Shown here: one piece after another, positions 23,842 through 32,449 of the stretch
Layout: every line of letters begins with the position of its first letter
Position numbering within the stretch: the first letter of the stretch is position 1
Translations under genes and position numbers: made by a program
Assembly: GCA_964370375.1 (NCBI GenBank)
Contig: CAYJIX010000009.1
Location: forward strand, 1-50,461
Direction: 5' to 3'
Length of the DNA stretch: 50,461 bases
Origin: CAYJIX01 sp964370375
Lineage (GTDB): Bacteria; Desulfobacterota; Desulfovibrionia; Desulfovibrionales; Desulfovibrionaceae
The notes under the pieces: model-generated
The model's input: only the letters and a program-made list of their open reading frames with translations
What the model was told of the DNA's origin: nothing
Database searches by the model: none

Positions 23842-24429
23842 CTACAATGCGTAGTTCACTCCAAGGTCAAAAGCTTTCAGGTTCAAATCCCGAATTTTTG
23901 GCGGCAACAAATCAGCGATAACTGAACGCCACACATCGGCATCGCTTTGTAAAAGCTGAGCTAAACCTCCCAACATGATGCTGTTAAAAACCTTGGCATT
24001 GCCAAGCTCTACAGCAAGCGGTGTTGCAGGAATTTCGCGAAGCTCCTTACATTGGGTACGCATGCTTTGACGGATAGCGTCCACATCGGGGTATTGTGTT
24101 TGCCCTGAACTGACACTTACAGGGTCAATACGCCAATTGTTCGCCAACACCACGGTTTGATTGTTGGTGTAATTAAGGCGCCTTGCCCCTTCCAGCCATT
24201 CAAAGCTGAGGCAATAATCTGCGCTTCCCAAATCAATCATAGGGGCACACACATCATCACCCCAAATAATATGACTGACAACCGAACCGCCGCGAATGGC
24301 CAATCCCAAAATATCAGATTTTTTCGCGTCATACCCAAGGCGCAAGCCAACTTCTGACAAAACATCACTGGCTAAAATGGTGCCTTGTCCACCAACACCT
24401 GTAATCAAAAAACGGACTGTCTTTCCCAT
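23842..24429 (-). CDS. iorB: indolepyruvate:ferredoxin oxidoreductase, beta subunit
   Basis: Gamma-domain subunit of the 2-oxoacid:ferredoxin oxidoreductase family that works with IorA to convert aryl-pyruvates to aryl-acetyl-CoA and reduced ferredoxin. The N-terminus RFLITGVGGQGTILASDVLSE and IRGGSVVSHIIWG are typical. 195 residues. The ATG at 24429 has GGAGAG seven bases upstream; the longer frame to 24507 runs into iorA. It starts ten bases after the iorA stop, so the two are co-translated. Confidence 0.93.
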   Translation of the reverse strand: MGKTVRFLITGVGGQGTILASDVLSEVGLRLGYDAKKSDILGLAIRGGSVVSHIIWGDDVCAPMIDLGSADYCLSFEWLEGARRLNYTNNQTVVLANNWRIDPVSVSSGQTQYPDVDAIRQSMRTQCKELREIPATPLAVELGNAKVFNSIMLGGLAQLLQSDADVWRSVIADLLPPKIRDLNLKAFDLGVNYAL

Positions 24430-24439
24430 GTTAGCTCTC

Positions 24440-26221
24440 CTACTGTGCCTTGGATTCAAGAATGGCATTAAAAGGACAAATCTGTGCACATATGCCGCAG
24501 CCAACACAAGTTACTTCTTCGATTCTGGCTTTGAGGCGTTTTGTTTTTGGATGTGCTTCATCAGAAAGCACCACAGAAGGACAGCCGCTTTGGATACATT
24601 TGCCACAGGCAACGCATTTTTCTGCATCTACAAAGCGCGCAGGCTTTGGCGAACGGGATACAAACACGCAATCGCCTTGTGTGATCACAACTGAAAGCTC
24701 ATCCTTGGAAACACATTCATCAAGGGTTTTACGTACAGCTTTCACATCAAAGGCATCTACAGCAAAGACGCGCTCAACGCCGCAAGCTCTACATAAGGCT
24801 TCAATATCCACAGGCTTGGCAGGACCAACGGCTAGGGTTTTTTCAATACCCGGGTTGTCTTGGTGTCCGGTCATGGCGGTTGTGCGGTTATCCATAATGA
24901 TAACAGTGCCTTTACCTTTGTTGTGGACCATATTCAATAAAGGCGCCACACCGGCATGGAAAAAGGTTCCATCCCCAATGGTACAAACCGCAGGCTCAGG
25001 CAGTTTTGCCAATCCCATACCGTGCAAAACGCCAACACTTGCACCCATGGAACCCATGGTGTGCTGTGCATTAAACGGCGGCAAGGTACCAAGGTTGTAG
25101 CAACCGATATCGCCTGCCACTGGCACTTTCATCTGGGAAAGGCTGTAAAAGGTCGATCTGTGAGGACAGCCGGAACACAATAAAGGACTGCGCGTGGGCA
25201 GATTCTCAAGGGGGGTACCAGGGGTTGTATCCGCTGCTGCATCTTGTAAGATACCGGCTTTACGGCAGATTTTTTCAATATCTTCAGGCAAAATTTCACC
25301 GCATACGGGGAACAAATCTTTGCCTCTGGCAGCAATGCCCATGGCTTTAATTTGCTCTTCGATAAACGGGTCTAATTCTTCCACCACAATTAAGGTATCC
25401 ACGCCTTCAGCAAAGGTTTTGATAAGCTGTTGCGGCAAGGGCCAGCACATGCCAAGCTTGAGCAAGGAGCTTTGCGGAAAGACTTGGCGGACATATTCAG
25501 CCACAATACCTGCGGCAACAAAACCATACTTTCTGTCGCCCCATGTGATGCTGTTACCTGACCAGGTGTTAGCAAATTCGGCGATTTGCAGCACGCGATC
25601 TTCAAGGACATCATGGCGATCCCTTGCCCAAACGCACATGCAATTGTATTTTTCCACTGTGCGTGGGAACGGGCCCACAGCTTTATCGGTGGGCACGGTT
25701 GATTCGCCTATGCTCACCACAGATTTGGAATGCGATGTACGCATGGTGGTGCGGATGATGACAGGGGTATCAAATTTTTCGCTGATTTCGACAGCTTCGC
25801 GCACATAGTCTTTACACTCTTGACTGTCGCGCGGCTCAAGCATGGGGATTTTGCCCAACTTGGCATAATGGCGGTTGTCTTGTTCATTTTGTGAACTGAA
25901 CATGCCAGGATCGTCAGCTGTAATCACCACAAGAGCTGCTTCCATGCCCGTATAGGCTGTATAAAAAAGCGAGTCAGACAATACGTTCATGCCAACCTGT
26001 TTAGTGGTCACAAGCGATCGCCGCCCTGAATACGCAGCCCCTGCTGCAGCATCCATGGCCACTTTTTCATTTACAGACCATTCGGAATAGATTTCCGAAT
26101 AGTTTGCCATGGCTTCAAGAATTTCTGAGCTTGGCGTTCCGGGATAGCCACAAGCAACTTCAATGCCTGCCTCCAGCGCACCTCGTGCCAACGCTTCATT
26201 TCCTGATAACAATTTTTTCAT
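24440..26221 (-). CDS. iorA: indolepyruvate:ferredoxin oxidoreductase, alpha subunit
   Basis: Thiamine-diphosphate catalytic subunit, 593 residues, oxygen-sensitive and cytoplasmic. The N-terminal pyrimidine-binding domain begins LLSGNEALARGALEAGIEVACGYPGTPSSEI. The ThDP-binding core has GDIGCYNLG and the GDG motif (TIGDGTFFHAG) followed by an NxT (DNRTTAMTG). Two 4Fe-4S ferredoxin clusters close the protein (CVACGKCIQSGCP and CVGCGICAQICP). Substrates are aryl-pyruvates from Trp, Phe and Tyr. It lies downstream of the ADP-forming acyl-CoA synthetase on the same strand, the partner that would recover ATP from the CoA ester. Confidence 0.95.
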   Translation of the reverse strand: MKKLLSGNEALARGALEAGIEVACGYPGTPSSEILEAMANYSEIYSEWSVNEKVAMDAAAGAAYSGRRSLVTTKQVGMNVLSDSLFYTAYTGMEAALVVITADDPGMFSSQNEQDNRHYAKLGKIPMLEPRDSQECKDYVREAVEISEKFDTPVIIRTTMRTSHSKSVVSIGESTVPTDKAVGPFPRTVEKYNCMCVWARDRHDVLEDRVLQIAEFANTWSGNSITWGDRKYGFVAAGIVAEYVRQVFPQSSLLKLGMCWPLPQQLIKTFAEGVDTLIVVEELDPFIEEQIKAMGIAARGKDLFPVCGEILPEDIEKICRKAGILQDAAADTTPGTPLENLPTRSPLLCSGCPHRSTFYSLSQMKVPVAGDIGCYNLGTLPPFNAQHTMGSMGASVGVLHGMGLAKLPEPAVCTIGDGTFFHAGVAPLLNMVHNKGKGTVIIMDNRTTAMTGHQDNPGIEKTLAVGPAKPVDIEALCRACGVERVFAVDAFDVKAVRKTLDECVSKDELSVVITQGDCVFVSRSPKPARFVDAEKCVACGKCIQSGCPSVVLSDEAHPKTKRLKARIEEVTCVGCGICAQICPFNAILESKAQ

Positions 26222-26302
26222 GCAATACTCCTGAGTGATTCATCATAAAAAGAGTGTGACCAAAACCATTAAAAATCATATGTCCAAAATTCCCATGAAA
26301 TA

Positions 26303-28459
26303 TCATGCGTTAGCGTTATTGCGTGCGTCACTTACTTGCATCACCACATCAACAATGCGCACTCCCTTGCCCTGTGCCAGTACAAAAACAGGATTAAGAT
26401 CAAGGGAAATCAAACGCTCACCAAGAAGCTCTGCCAGCTGTCCAACGCGCAGTAACACATCACAAAGTGACGCAACATCAGCTGCAGGTGCCCCTCTAAA
26501 CCCATAAAACAGCTCTTTTGCCTGCAAAGCGTTTACCATCTGTAAGGCCTCTTCAGAACGCAAAGGCGCAAGCTCCATGGCAACATCTCGCAAAAGCTCT
26601 ACAAAAATACCGCCAAGCCCCACCAATACGGCAGGCCCAAACACCGGATCGCGATGAACCCCAACAATGCTTTCAACAGCAGCTTCTTGTACCATACTTT
26701 GCACAAGCACGCCTTCACGTATTGCGTATTTTTCCCGTGCAAAGGCCTTGTCAATATTAGCCCAAGCAGAACGTAAAGCCGCTTCGTCAAGGATGTTTAA
26801 CAATACAAGGCCTGCTTCGGTTTTGTGCGCAATATCAGGTGAAAGCCCTTTAAGTGTCACCGGATACCCAAGCTTTTGCGCAGCTTGTAACGCCTCATCC
26901 ATGCTGTGCACAACCTCTTCTTGCACATCGCAAATACCCACATGAGCGAGCAACTGTATGGCAAGCGCGTAAGGCACAACACCTGAACAGGTATCAAGCT
27001 CGGCCTGAAGGTTTTTAGGCAAGGCAGGCGCTGGTGGGAAAGAAACAGCTTTACTTGTTTGCGCCATGCTATTCCAATCAAGCCATGCCGCTATAGCGCC
27101 AAGGCCTGCTGTGCTTCCTTGAAGAACAGGCACGCCCCCTTCCTCAAGAATTTGAGAAAGTGTAGCATCTATCCCACCGGAAATATTGGATACAACAACC
27201 ACTGGTTTACCACTTTGCTTGCGTGCGCGCACAGCTGCATGGGCCACCTTGGCAAATTGATCCACTTGGATATCGGCCATATTTGACGGCATGTCCTGCG
27301 ACACCACCAAAAGCTCTGCCCCTGGATCATGAGCAAGGATAGACAAACTTGCGGGATACGCCTCGGACAAATCGCCACTTCCCCAAGCATCCAAGGGATT
27401 GGCTAAAGGCGAATACGGCGGCAGAACCTTTTGCAGGGCTGTTATGCTTTCTTCGGCAAGCTGTGGAAATTCAAGGCCATAATCTGAACTTATGTCAGCA
27501 AGCATGCCCATTTCTCCGCCAGAAACAGTGCTCATGCAAATTCGGCGCGATGTGATAGGACATGGAGCAAGAGAGCTAAAAAGAATGGCTGTTTCCAAAA
27601 GCTCATCCAAGGTATGCACCCGTATGATGCCGTGGCGACGGAAAAACGCCTCCAGCATCTTGTCGTTGCCAGCAATGGCACCTGTGTGGGTAACAGCAAC
27701 ACGGCAAGCAATCTCAGATCGGCCTACTTTAAGCGCGATGACGGCCTTTCCATGCTGTTTGGCCCGTGCGCAGGCATTGGCAACAGCCTCGGGATCACGG
27801 ATGGCTTCTAAAAAGAGGGTAATAACCTTTGTTGCTGGATCGTCAATCAAAAAATCCATATAGTCTGCAAGCCCAAGAGACGCTTCATTACCGGAAGAAA
27901 TAAGGTGCGAAAATCCGGGGTTACGCGAAGAGTTGCCAAGGGCTAACAAAATGGCTCCGCTTTGCGCAATAACGCCTATGCTGCCTTTGCGAAACGCATG
28001 GGGCAACGGCGCGCTGAACATACATGCGCTATCAATAATATTGGCATAACCCACACAATTTGGGCCGCAAAAAAGCAGTCCAGATTCGTGACAAAATTCG
28101 CGGATACGCTGCTGCATAATGCGGCCTTCTTCGCCAACTTCTGCAAAGCCGCTGGCAAAGGCCCAAGCGGCTTTGCCTCCAACAGCATGAACTTGGTGCA
28201 ACATAGGCAAGATAGCTTTATCATTTAACAGCAAGGCAACGCTGTCAGGTGCGCTTGGCAAATCCTCCAGCGAAGCATAGCAAGGCAGGTCAAAAACTTC
28301 AGAATACCTTGGATTAACAGGGTATATCTGACCAGTAAAACCCATGCGTTGCATATTTTGCAAAACAATGGACCCTGCACCGCCGCGCGGTGATGCACCA
28401 ACAACCGCAATACTGCGCGGTGTAAAAAGGGGCGAAAAATCCCAAGCAGGGCGTTTCAT
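26303..28459 (-). CDS. ADP-forming acyl-CoA synthetase, fused alpha-beta
   Basis: Turns an acyl-CoA plus ADP and phosphate into acid plus ATP plus CoA, a fermentative ATP-yielding step. 718 residues. The N-terminal CoA-binding domain has SIAVVGASPRGGAGS and GPNCVGYAN. The catalytic phosphohistidine region is VAVTHTGAIAGND. The C-terminal ATP-grasp half follows (LGYPVTLKGLSPDIAHKTEAG...VLVGLGGIFVELLRDVAMELAPL). I chose the ATG at 28459, with GAGG about five bases upstream; the longer frame opens with TTG inside the operator region. Next to iorAB, an aryl-acetyl-CoA substrate is the best inference. Confidence 0.93.
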   Translation of the reverse strand: MKRPAWDFSPLFTPRSIAVVGASPRGGAGSIVLQNMQRMGFTGQIYPVNPRYSEVFDLPCYASLEDLPSAPDSVALLLNDKAILPMLHQVHAVGGKAAWAFASGFAEVGEEGRIMQQRIREFCHESGLLFCGPNCVGYANIIDSACMFSAPLPHAFRKGSIGVIAQSGAILLALGNSSRNPGFSHLISSGNEASLGLADYMDFLIDDPATKVITLFLEAIRDPEAVANACARAKQHGKAVIALKVGRSEIACRVAVTHTGAIAGNDKMLEAFFRRHGIIRVHTLDELLETAILFSSLAPCPITSRRICMSTVSGGEMGMLADISSDYGLEFPQLAEESITALQKVLPPYSPLANPLDAWGSGDLSEAYPASLSILAHDPGAELLVVSQDMPSNMADIQVDQFAKVAHAAVRARKQSGKPVVVVSNISGGIDATLSQILEEGGVPVLQGSTAGLGAIAAWLDWNSMAQTSKAVSFPPAPALPKNLQAELDTCSGVVPYALAIQLLAHVGICDVQEEVVHSMDEALQAAQKLGYPVTLKGLSPDIAHKTEAGLVLLNILDEAALRSAWANIDKAFAREKYAIREGVLVQSMVQEAAVESIVGVHRDPVFGPAVLVGLGGIFVELLRDVAMELAPLRSEEALQMVNALQAKELFYGFRGAPAADVASLCDVLLRVGQLAELLGERLISLDLNPVFVLAQGKGVRIVDVVMQVSDARNNANA

Positions 28460-28519
28460 GGCAACCTCGTACACATCATGCAGACCTGAACAGGGAGTGG
28501 TAAGCACGGCGTGTCTTAT

Positions 28520-28533
28520 TTCATATTGTGAAC
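28520..28533. promoter_or_regulatory. candidate operator, TTCATATTG copy 1
   Basis: TTCATATTGTGAAC has TTCA/TGAA dyad arms. It lies about 10 bases downstream of the predicted start of the acd transcript, a roadblock position. Confidence 0.5.
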
Positions 28534-28549
28534 TCAATTTTGTAATGTG

Positions 28550-28578
28550 AATCTAGCAAGTGAAGCGGATTTCGTCAA
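28550..28578 (-). promoter_or_regulatory. promoter of the acyl-CoA synthetase/ior operon
   Basis: On the minus strand TTGACG (28573-28578) and TAGATT (28550-28555) are 17 bp apart. Predicted start is near 28543, giving a leader of about 80 bases before the ATG at 28459. Confidence 0.65.
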
Positions 28579-28621
28579 CCCCCAAAAAGCATCTTTGTTT
28601 TTAAAGTTTTTACGAAGCACC

Positions 28622-28650
28622 TTGACATTTATATTGACGCGCGATAGGTT
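28622..28650 (+). promoter_or_regulatory. promoter of the amino-acid ABC operon
   Basis: TTGACA (28622-28627) and TAGGTT (28645-28650) are 17 bp apart. The -10 overlaps the second TTCATATTG copy. A second TTGACA at 28684 lacks a good -10. Confidence 0.6.
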
Positions 28651-28681
28651 CATATTGCAAATGAAAGTTCATATTGTGGAC
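28648..28681. promoter_or_regulatory. candidate operators, TTCATATTG copies 2 and 3
   Basis: GTTCATATTGCAAATGAA (28648-28665) and GTTCATATTGTGGAC (28667-28681) share GTTCATATTG, spaced 19 bp, close to two helical turns, and each has partial dyad symmetry. They cover the -10 and start of the plus-strand promoter. The IclR protein at 22423 is the obvious candidate binder. The rest of the 377-bp region between the two genes shows only the two promoters. Confidence 0.55.
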
Positions 28682-28836
28682 TGTTGACATTAAAGCTTCT
28701 GCAATCTAACCATAGCTGATGCTTTTTATAGTCAAAAGCAATTTGTAAGGACGCAGTAACAATCAGGTTCAAACATAATGCAGGCCTGCTGTCTGTATTT
28801 GGATCTTCACCTATAACAATGTTCAAGGAGTGGACG

Positions 28837-29646
28837 ATGCGTAGGTTAACGACAAGATTGTTTCATTTTTTGATGGTTGCAGCCATGCTGCTTGTTGGCA
28901 CAACTGCTTCTTCGGCACTTGCCGCTGAGGGCGACCTTCGTGTTGCTGTCAACGCCACAGCCCCCCCATTTGCCTTTATGGAAAACGGTAAGCTCGTAGG
29001 CTTTGAAGTTGACTTGCATACTGAAGTAGCCAAACGCATGGGCAAAAAACTTGTGCTGACCAACATTCCGTTTGCAGGCTTGGCCCCTGGCCTTCAAGCA
29101 AACAAATGGGATGCCTCCGGCAACACCTGGATCAACAAACAGCGTTTAGAAATGATGGACTTTTCAGATCCTTGGGTTGACGCACAGCTTTACTTCACCA
29201 CGCGTAAAGGCGACGACATGACCTCGCCTGAATCCTTAAAAGGCAAAACCGTGGGCGCAGAAGCAGGCACAGCAGAACAACGCTGGCTTGATGCCAATCA
29301 GGAAAAATACGGTCCTTATACCATCCGTACCTATGATCGCTCCATTGATATTTTGATGGACCTTATGAACAAACGTTTGGATGCGTACCTGCGCGAATAC
29401 ACACGCGCTTTGTATCAAATCCGCAACTATCCCAACCTTGGCACAGCGTTCCCTGTGGGCGGTACCTTTGTGCAGGGCGTAGCCTTCCGTAAAGGCGACC
29501 CGTTGCGTGACGAATACAACAAAGTTTTGAATGAAATGAAAAAAGACGGCACCTTAGCTAATCTTTTTGAAAAATGGCTTGGCGCAAAACCCAGCCCTGA
29601 ATCTTCAGCTGTACGTGTGTATACCACCCCCTACCAACCGCAGTAA
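28837..29646 (+). CDS. polar amino-acid ABC transporter binding protein
   Basis: Periplasmic amino-acid receptor of the SBP family 3, 269 residues. A signal peptide covers about 1-30 (FHFLMVAAMLLVGTTASSALA). The mature start GDLRVAVNATAPPFAFMENGKLVGFEVDL is the classical family signature, with later VGAEAGTAEQRWL. The ATG at 28837 has AAGGAG six bases upstream. The usual RSD-type glutamate/arginine motif is replaced by GNTWINKQRLEMMDFSDPW, so the ligand may be aromatic or otherwise unusual; this is inference. Confidence 0.88.
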   Translation: MRRLTTRLFHFLMVAAMLLVGTTASSALAAEGDLRVAVNATAPPFAFMENGKLVGFEVDLHTEVAKRMGKKLVLTNIPFAGLAPGLQANKWDASGNTWINKQRLEMMDFSDPWVDAQLYFTTRKGDDMTSPESLKGKTVGAEAGTAEQRWLDANQEKYGPYTIRTYDRSIDILMDLMNKRLDAYLREYTRALYQIRNYPNLGTAFPVGGTFVQGVAFRKGDPLRDEYNKVLNEMKKDGTLANLFEKWLGAKPSPESSAVRVYTTPYQPQ

Positions 29647-29710
29647 TCACTAAATAAAGGCGGTGTGCCGTCCTTAGTGGCGCGCCGCCTTTGCTCATTT
29701 TGAGGTAGTC

Positions 29711-30700
29711 ATGGGAAATACATCTTGTTCACCACGCAGACCCACAGCCCACAAATGGCTGTGGTATCAGCGCAGTGATGTTTTATTGGGATATTCAGTC
29801 TTTTTACTTGCTTGTGCTTGGTTTTTCTTTCCTGCATCTGCAAGCCCGGGTGCTTTTGGCTGGCTTTTTTTAGGACTGTTTGCCATAGCTTCTGCTGCAC
29901 CAATGGTTATAACAACCATTGACAAACGTCGTCCACAATGGATGGGCACGGTTGCAGCGTTGGCCTTTATGGGTGTTTTGGGATATATTTTCTACAAATA
30001 TTCCGGTGCCCAGTGGGGCCTTTTTGGCATGATGTTTTTTAATAGGGAGCTATTGCTTGAGGTTTGGCCTATTTTGCTGGAAGGCTTGGTCAATTCTGTC
30101 TTGCTTTTTTTATGCGCCGCCTTTTTTTCTGTAACCATTGCTCCTATTATTGCTGTTATCCGCACCTTGGATAACCCGATTTTTAATTTTGCCATTGACC
30201 TTTTTGTGGATGTTTTCCGCTCGTTGCCTATTTTGGTTTTGGTCATTTTTATTTATTATGCCCTGCCCTTTTTAGAAATCCACAGTTCCCCCTTTGCCGC
30301 AGGCGTTTGGGGTTTGTTTTTAAGCGCACTGGCGTTTATGATCGAATATTTCCGTGCAGGCATTGAATCGGTCAGCCGTGGGCATGTTGAAGCGGCACGG
30401 TCTTTAGGACTTGGCGTTGTAAAAACCATGCGCTTTGTTGTGCTACCGCTGGCCATACGGGTTGTATTGCCGCCTTTAACAGGGCACCTTGTGGGCCTGC
30501 TTAAAGCAACGGCCTTTGTTTCTGTGGTGGGCATGCCGGAATTGCTCAAACGTGCCATGGAAATTGTGGAATGGAAGGCAAACCCCACACCGCTCGTTAC
30601 TATTACTATTATCTATCTTGTCATCCTTCTTCCGCTTATGTATGGAAGTACTCGTCTTGAAAGGAGATTGGCCAAATGGACAACACGAACCCGTGCATGA
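29711..30700 (+). CDS. amino-acid ABC transporter permease 1
   Basis: 329 residues, a HisM/GlnP-type permease with an N-terminal extension of about 110 residues carrying three extra hydrophobic segments. The EAA loop is HVEAARSLGLGVVKTMRFVVLP. The ATG at 29711 is preceded by GAGG. The same extended layout is seen in the other permease at 31427, so the pair forms a heterodimer of extended subunits. It overlaps the ATPase gene start. Confidence 0.88.
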   Translation: MGNTSCSPRRPTAHKWLWYQRSDVLLGYSVFLLACAWFFFPASASPGAFGWLFLGLFAIASAAPMVITTIDKRRPQWMGTVAALAFMGVLGYIFYKYSGAQWGLFGMMFFNRELLLEVWPILLEGLVNSVLLFLCAAFFSVTIAPIIAVIRTLDNPIFNFAIDLFVDVFRSLPILVLVIFIYYALPFLEIHSSPFAAGVWGLFLSALAFMIEYFRAGIESVSRGHVEAARSLGLGVVKTMRFVVLPLAIRVVLPPLTGHLVGLLKATAFVSVVGMPELLKRAMEIVEWKANPTPLVTITIIYLVILLPLMYGSTRLERRLAKWTTRTRA

Positions 30701-31419
30701 TTGAAGTTTTTGACCTGCATAAATATTTTGATAAAAATCATGTTCTGCGCGGCATATCAGCCAACATACAGCGCGGCGAAGTTTGTGCGGTCATTGGGCC
30801 TTCCGGCTCTGGCAAAAGCACCTTTTTGCGCTGTTTAAATCGGTTGGAAGAGGCAAGCTCCGGTTCTATCTTCGTTGACGGTAACGAAATGACCGACCCT
30901 CATATCAACTTGAACAAAGTGCGCGAGCATATTGGCATGGTGTTTCAAAGCTTCAATTTGTTTCCGCATATGACAGCTATTCAAAACATCACGCTTGCCC
31001 CTGTCAATGTGAGTGGCGTCTCGCTGAAAGAGGCCACCGAATACGGCATGGAACTTTTATCGCGTGTTGACCTTGCTGATAAACATGCATCCTATCCAGA
31101 CATGTTATCAGGTGGCCAGCAACAGCGCGTAGCCATTGCACGCGCCCTTGCCATGCGTCCTAAAGTTATGCTTTTTGACGAACCCACCAGCGCGCTTGAC
31201 CCCGAAATGATAGGCGAAGTCCTTGACGTTATGGTTGGCCTTGCCGACCAGGGCATGACCATGGTGGTTGTGAGCCACGAAATGACCTTTATCCGCGAAG
31301 TTGCGCACAAGGTCTTGGTGCTTGCCGATGGCGTTGTGATCGAAGAAGGCACCCCCCAAGATGTTTTCACCAACCCCCAGCATGAGCGGTGTAAAACATT
31401 TTTGAGCAAGGTTTTATGA
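30676..31419 (+). CDS. amino-acid ABC transporter ATP-binding protein
   Basis: GlnQ/HisP-type ATPase, 247 residues. Walker A GPSGSGKST, Q-loop VFQSFNLFPH, signature LSGGQQQRVAIARAL, Walker B VMLFDEPTSALDPEM, switch His in VSHEMTF. The ATG at 30676 overlaps the permease end by 25 bases and has AAGGAG nine bases upstream. Another ATG at 30699 forms an ATGA overlap with the permease stop and would shorten the protein by eight residues. Confidence 0.92.
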   Translation: MDNTNPCMIEVFDLHKYFDKNHVLRGISANIQRGEVCAVIGPSGSGKSTFLRCLNRLEEASSGSIFVDGNEMTDPHINLNKVREHIGMVFQSFNLFPHMTAIQNITLAPVNVSGVSLKEATEYGMELLSRVDLADKHASYPDMLSGGQQQRVAIARALAMRPKVMLFDEPTSALDPEMIGEVLDVMVGLADQGMTMVVVSHEMTFIREVAHKVLVLADGVVIEEGTPQDVFTNPQHERCKTFLSKVL

Positions 31420-31426
31420 GGTGGTC

Positions 31427-32419
31427 ATGAATACAAGTCCTCGTGTTAGCAAAAATTTGCACTATGATCCTTGGGTTTATTCCAAAACATGCTCGTTGCT
31501 CATGTTAGGTATTGTTGTTGTATGGCTATTCTTATTGCCTGCGGCAACACCTGTGGGAGGAAAACTTCCGCTCATTCATACCCTTTCTTTGTATGGGATC
31601 AGTATTTTTTCGGTACTTGGCGGCGTGATTTTTTTGTCCAATAAACGCCATGATAAACGCCTTGCTGCTTTGGTTGCCATTGCCATGTTATTGTTTTGGG
31701 TATGGCTTTTTATCCGCTATTCCGGAGCCGATTGGTCGCGACTTGTCTATGTATTTTTCAATTTTGAAATCATTGGAAGAAGTGGCCTTGAAGACTTGCT
31801 AAGCGGCCTTGGGGTTACCGTCATGGTGGGTATTATCGGCACCATTTGCGCTTTTAGCCTTGGGGTATTTTTAACACTTTTGCGCTTTTTAGAAAACAAA
31901 GTCATCAGCGGTTTTGTAACGGCGTATGTGGATATTTTTCGGGCATTGCCTACTATTGTGCTTGTGTCGCTCATCCACTATGGCGCGCCTTTTGTGGGCA
32001 TTTACCTGCCGCTTATGGTCTCCGGCATCTTGACCTTGACTTTAAATCACAGCGCGTTTTTTAGCGAAATTTTACGCGGCGGCGTCAATGCAATTGGCAC
32101 AGGACAGCTTGAAGCGTCGCGCTCTCTTGGCCTGAACGTGTTTAAAACCTTTAGGCTTATTGTCTTCCCTCAAGCGTTTAAGCTCACACTTCCACCATTA
32201 ACAGGACAGCTTGTGGCCCTTTTAAAAGAAACGGTTATTTGTTCAGTTGTTGGTATTCCCGAACTTTTACGCGAAGCCCTTGTGGTGCAGTCATGGACGG
32301 CCAATCCCACGCCGCTTATCCTTGCAACCATTGGCTATTTAATCTTGCTACTGCCCTTAACGCGCTTTTCACGGCATTTGGAACAACGGCTCAGTGTTGT
32401 ACGAAAGCCTGCGCAATAA
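31427..32419 (+). CDS. amino-acid ABC transporter permease 2
   Basis: 330 residues, HisM/GlnP family, with the same N-terminal extra hydrophobic region as permease 1. The EAA loop is QLEASRSLGLNVFKTFRLIVFPQAF. The ATG at 31427 has GAGG five bases upstream; a GTG at 31421 would sit on the ribosome site. It begins eight bases after the ATPase stop. Confidence 0.88.
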   Translation: MNTSPRVSKNLHYDPWVYSKTCSLLMLGIVVVWLFLLPAATPVGGKLPLIHTLSLYGISIFSVLGGVIFLSNKRHDKRLAALVAIAMLLFWVWLFIRYSGADWSRLVYVFFNFEIIGRSGLEDLLSGLGVTVMVGIIGTICAFSLGVFLTLLRFLENKVISGFVTAYVDIFRALPTIVLVSLIHYGAPFVGIYLPLMVSGILTLTLNHSAFFSEILRGGVNAIGTGQLEASRSLGLNVFKTFRLIVFPQAFKLTLPPLTGQLVALLKETVICSVVGIPELLREALVVQSWTANPTPLILATIGYLILLLPLTRFSRHLEQRLSVVRKPAQ

Positions 32420-32449
32420 TAACAAGTCATAGTATAAGGATAAAAATTC

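Noticed and set aside
24450..25100. Long plus-strand open frame opposite iorA
   Set aside because: Shadow of a well-supported ferredoxin oxidoreductase gene; no ribosome site or recognisable domain.
26303..28537. TTG start at 28537 for the acyl-CoA synthetase
   Set aside because: It lies at the operator-like repeat, lacks a ribosome site, and adds residues not seen at the start of this family; ATG 28459 has GAGG upstream.
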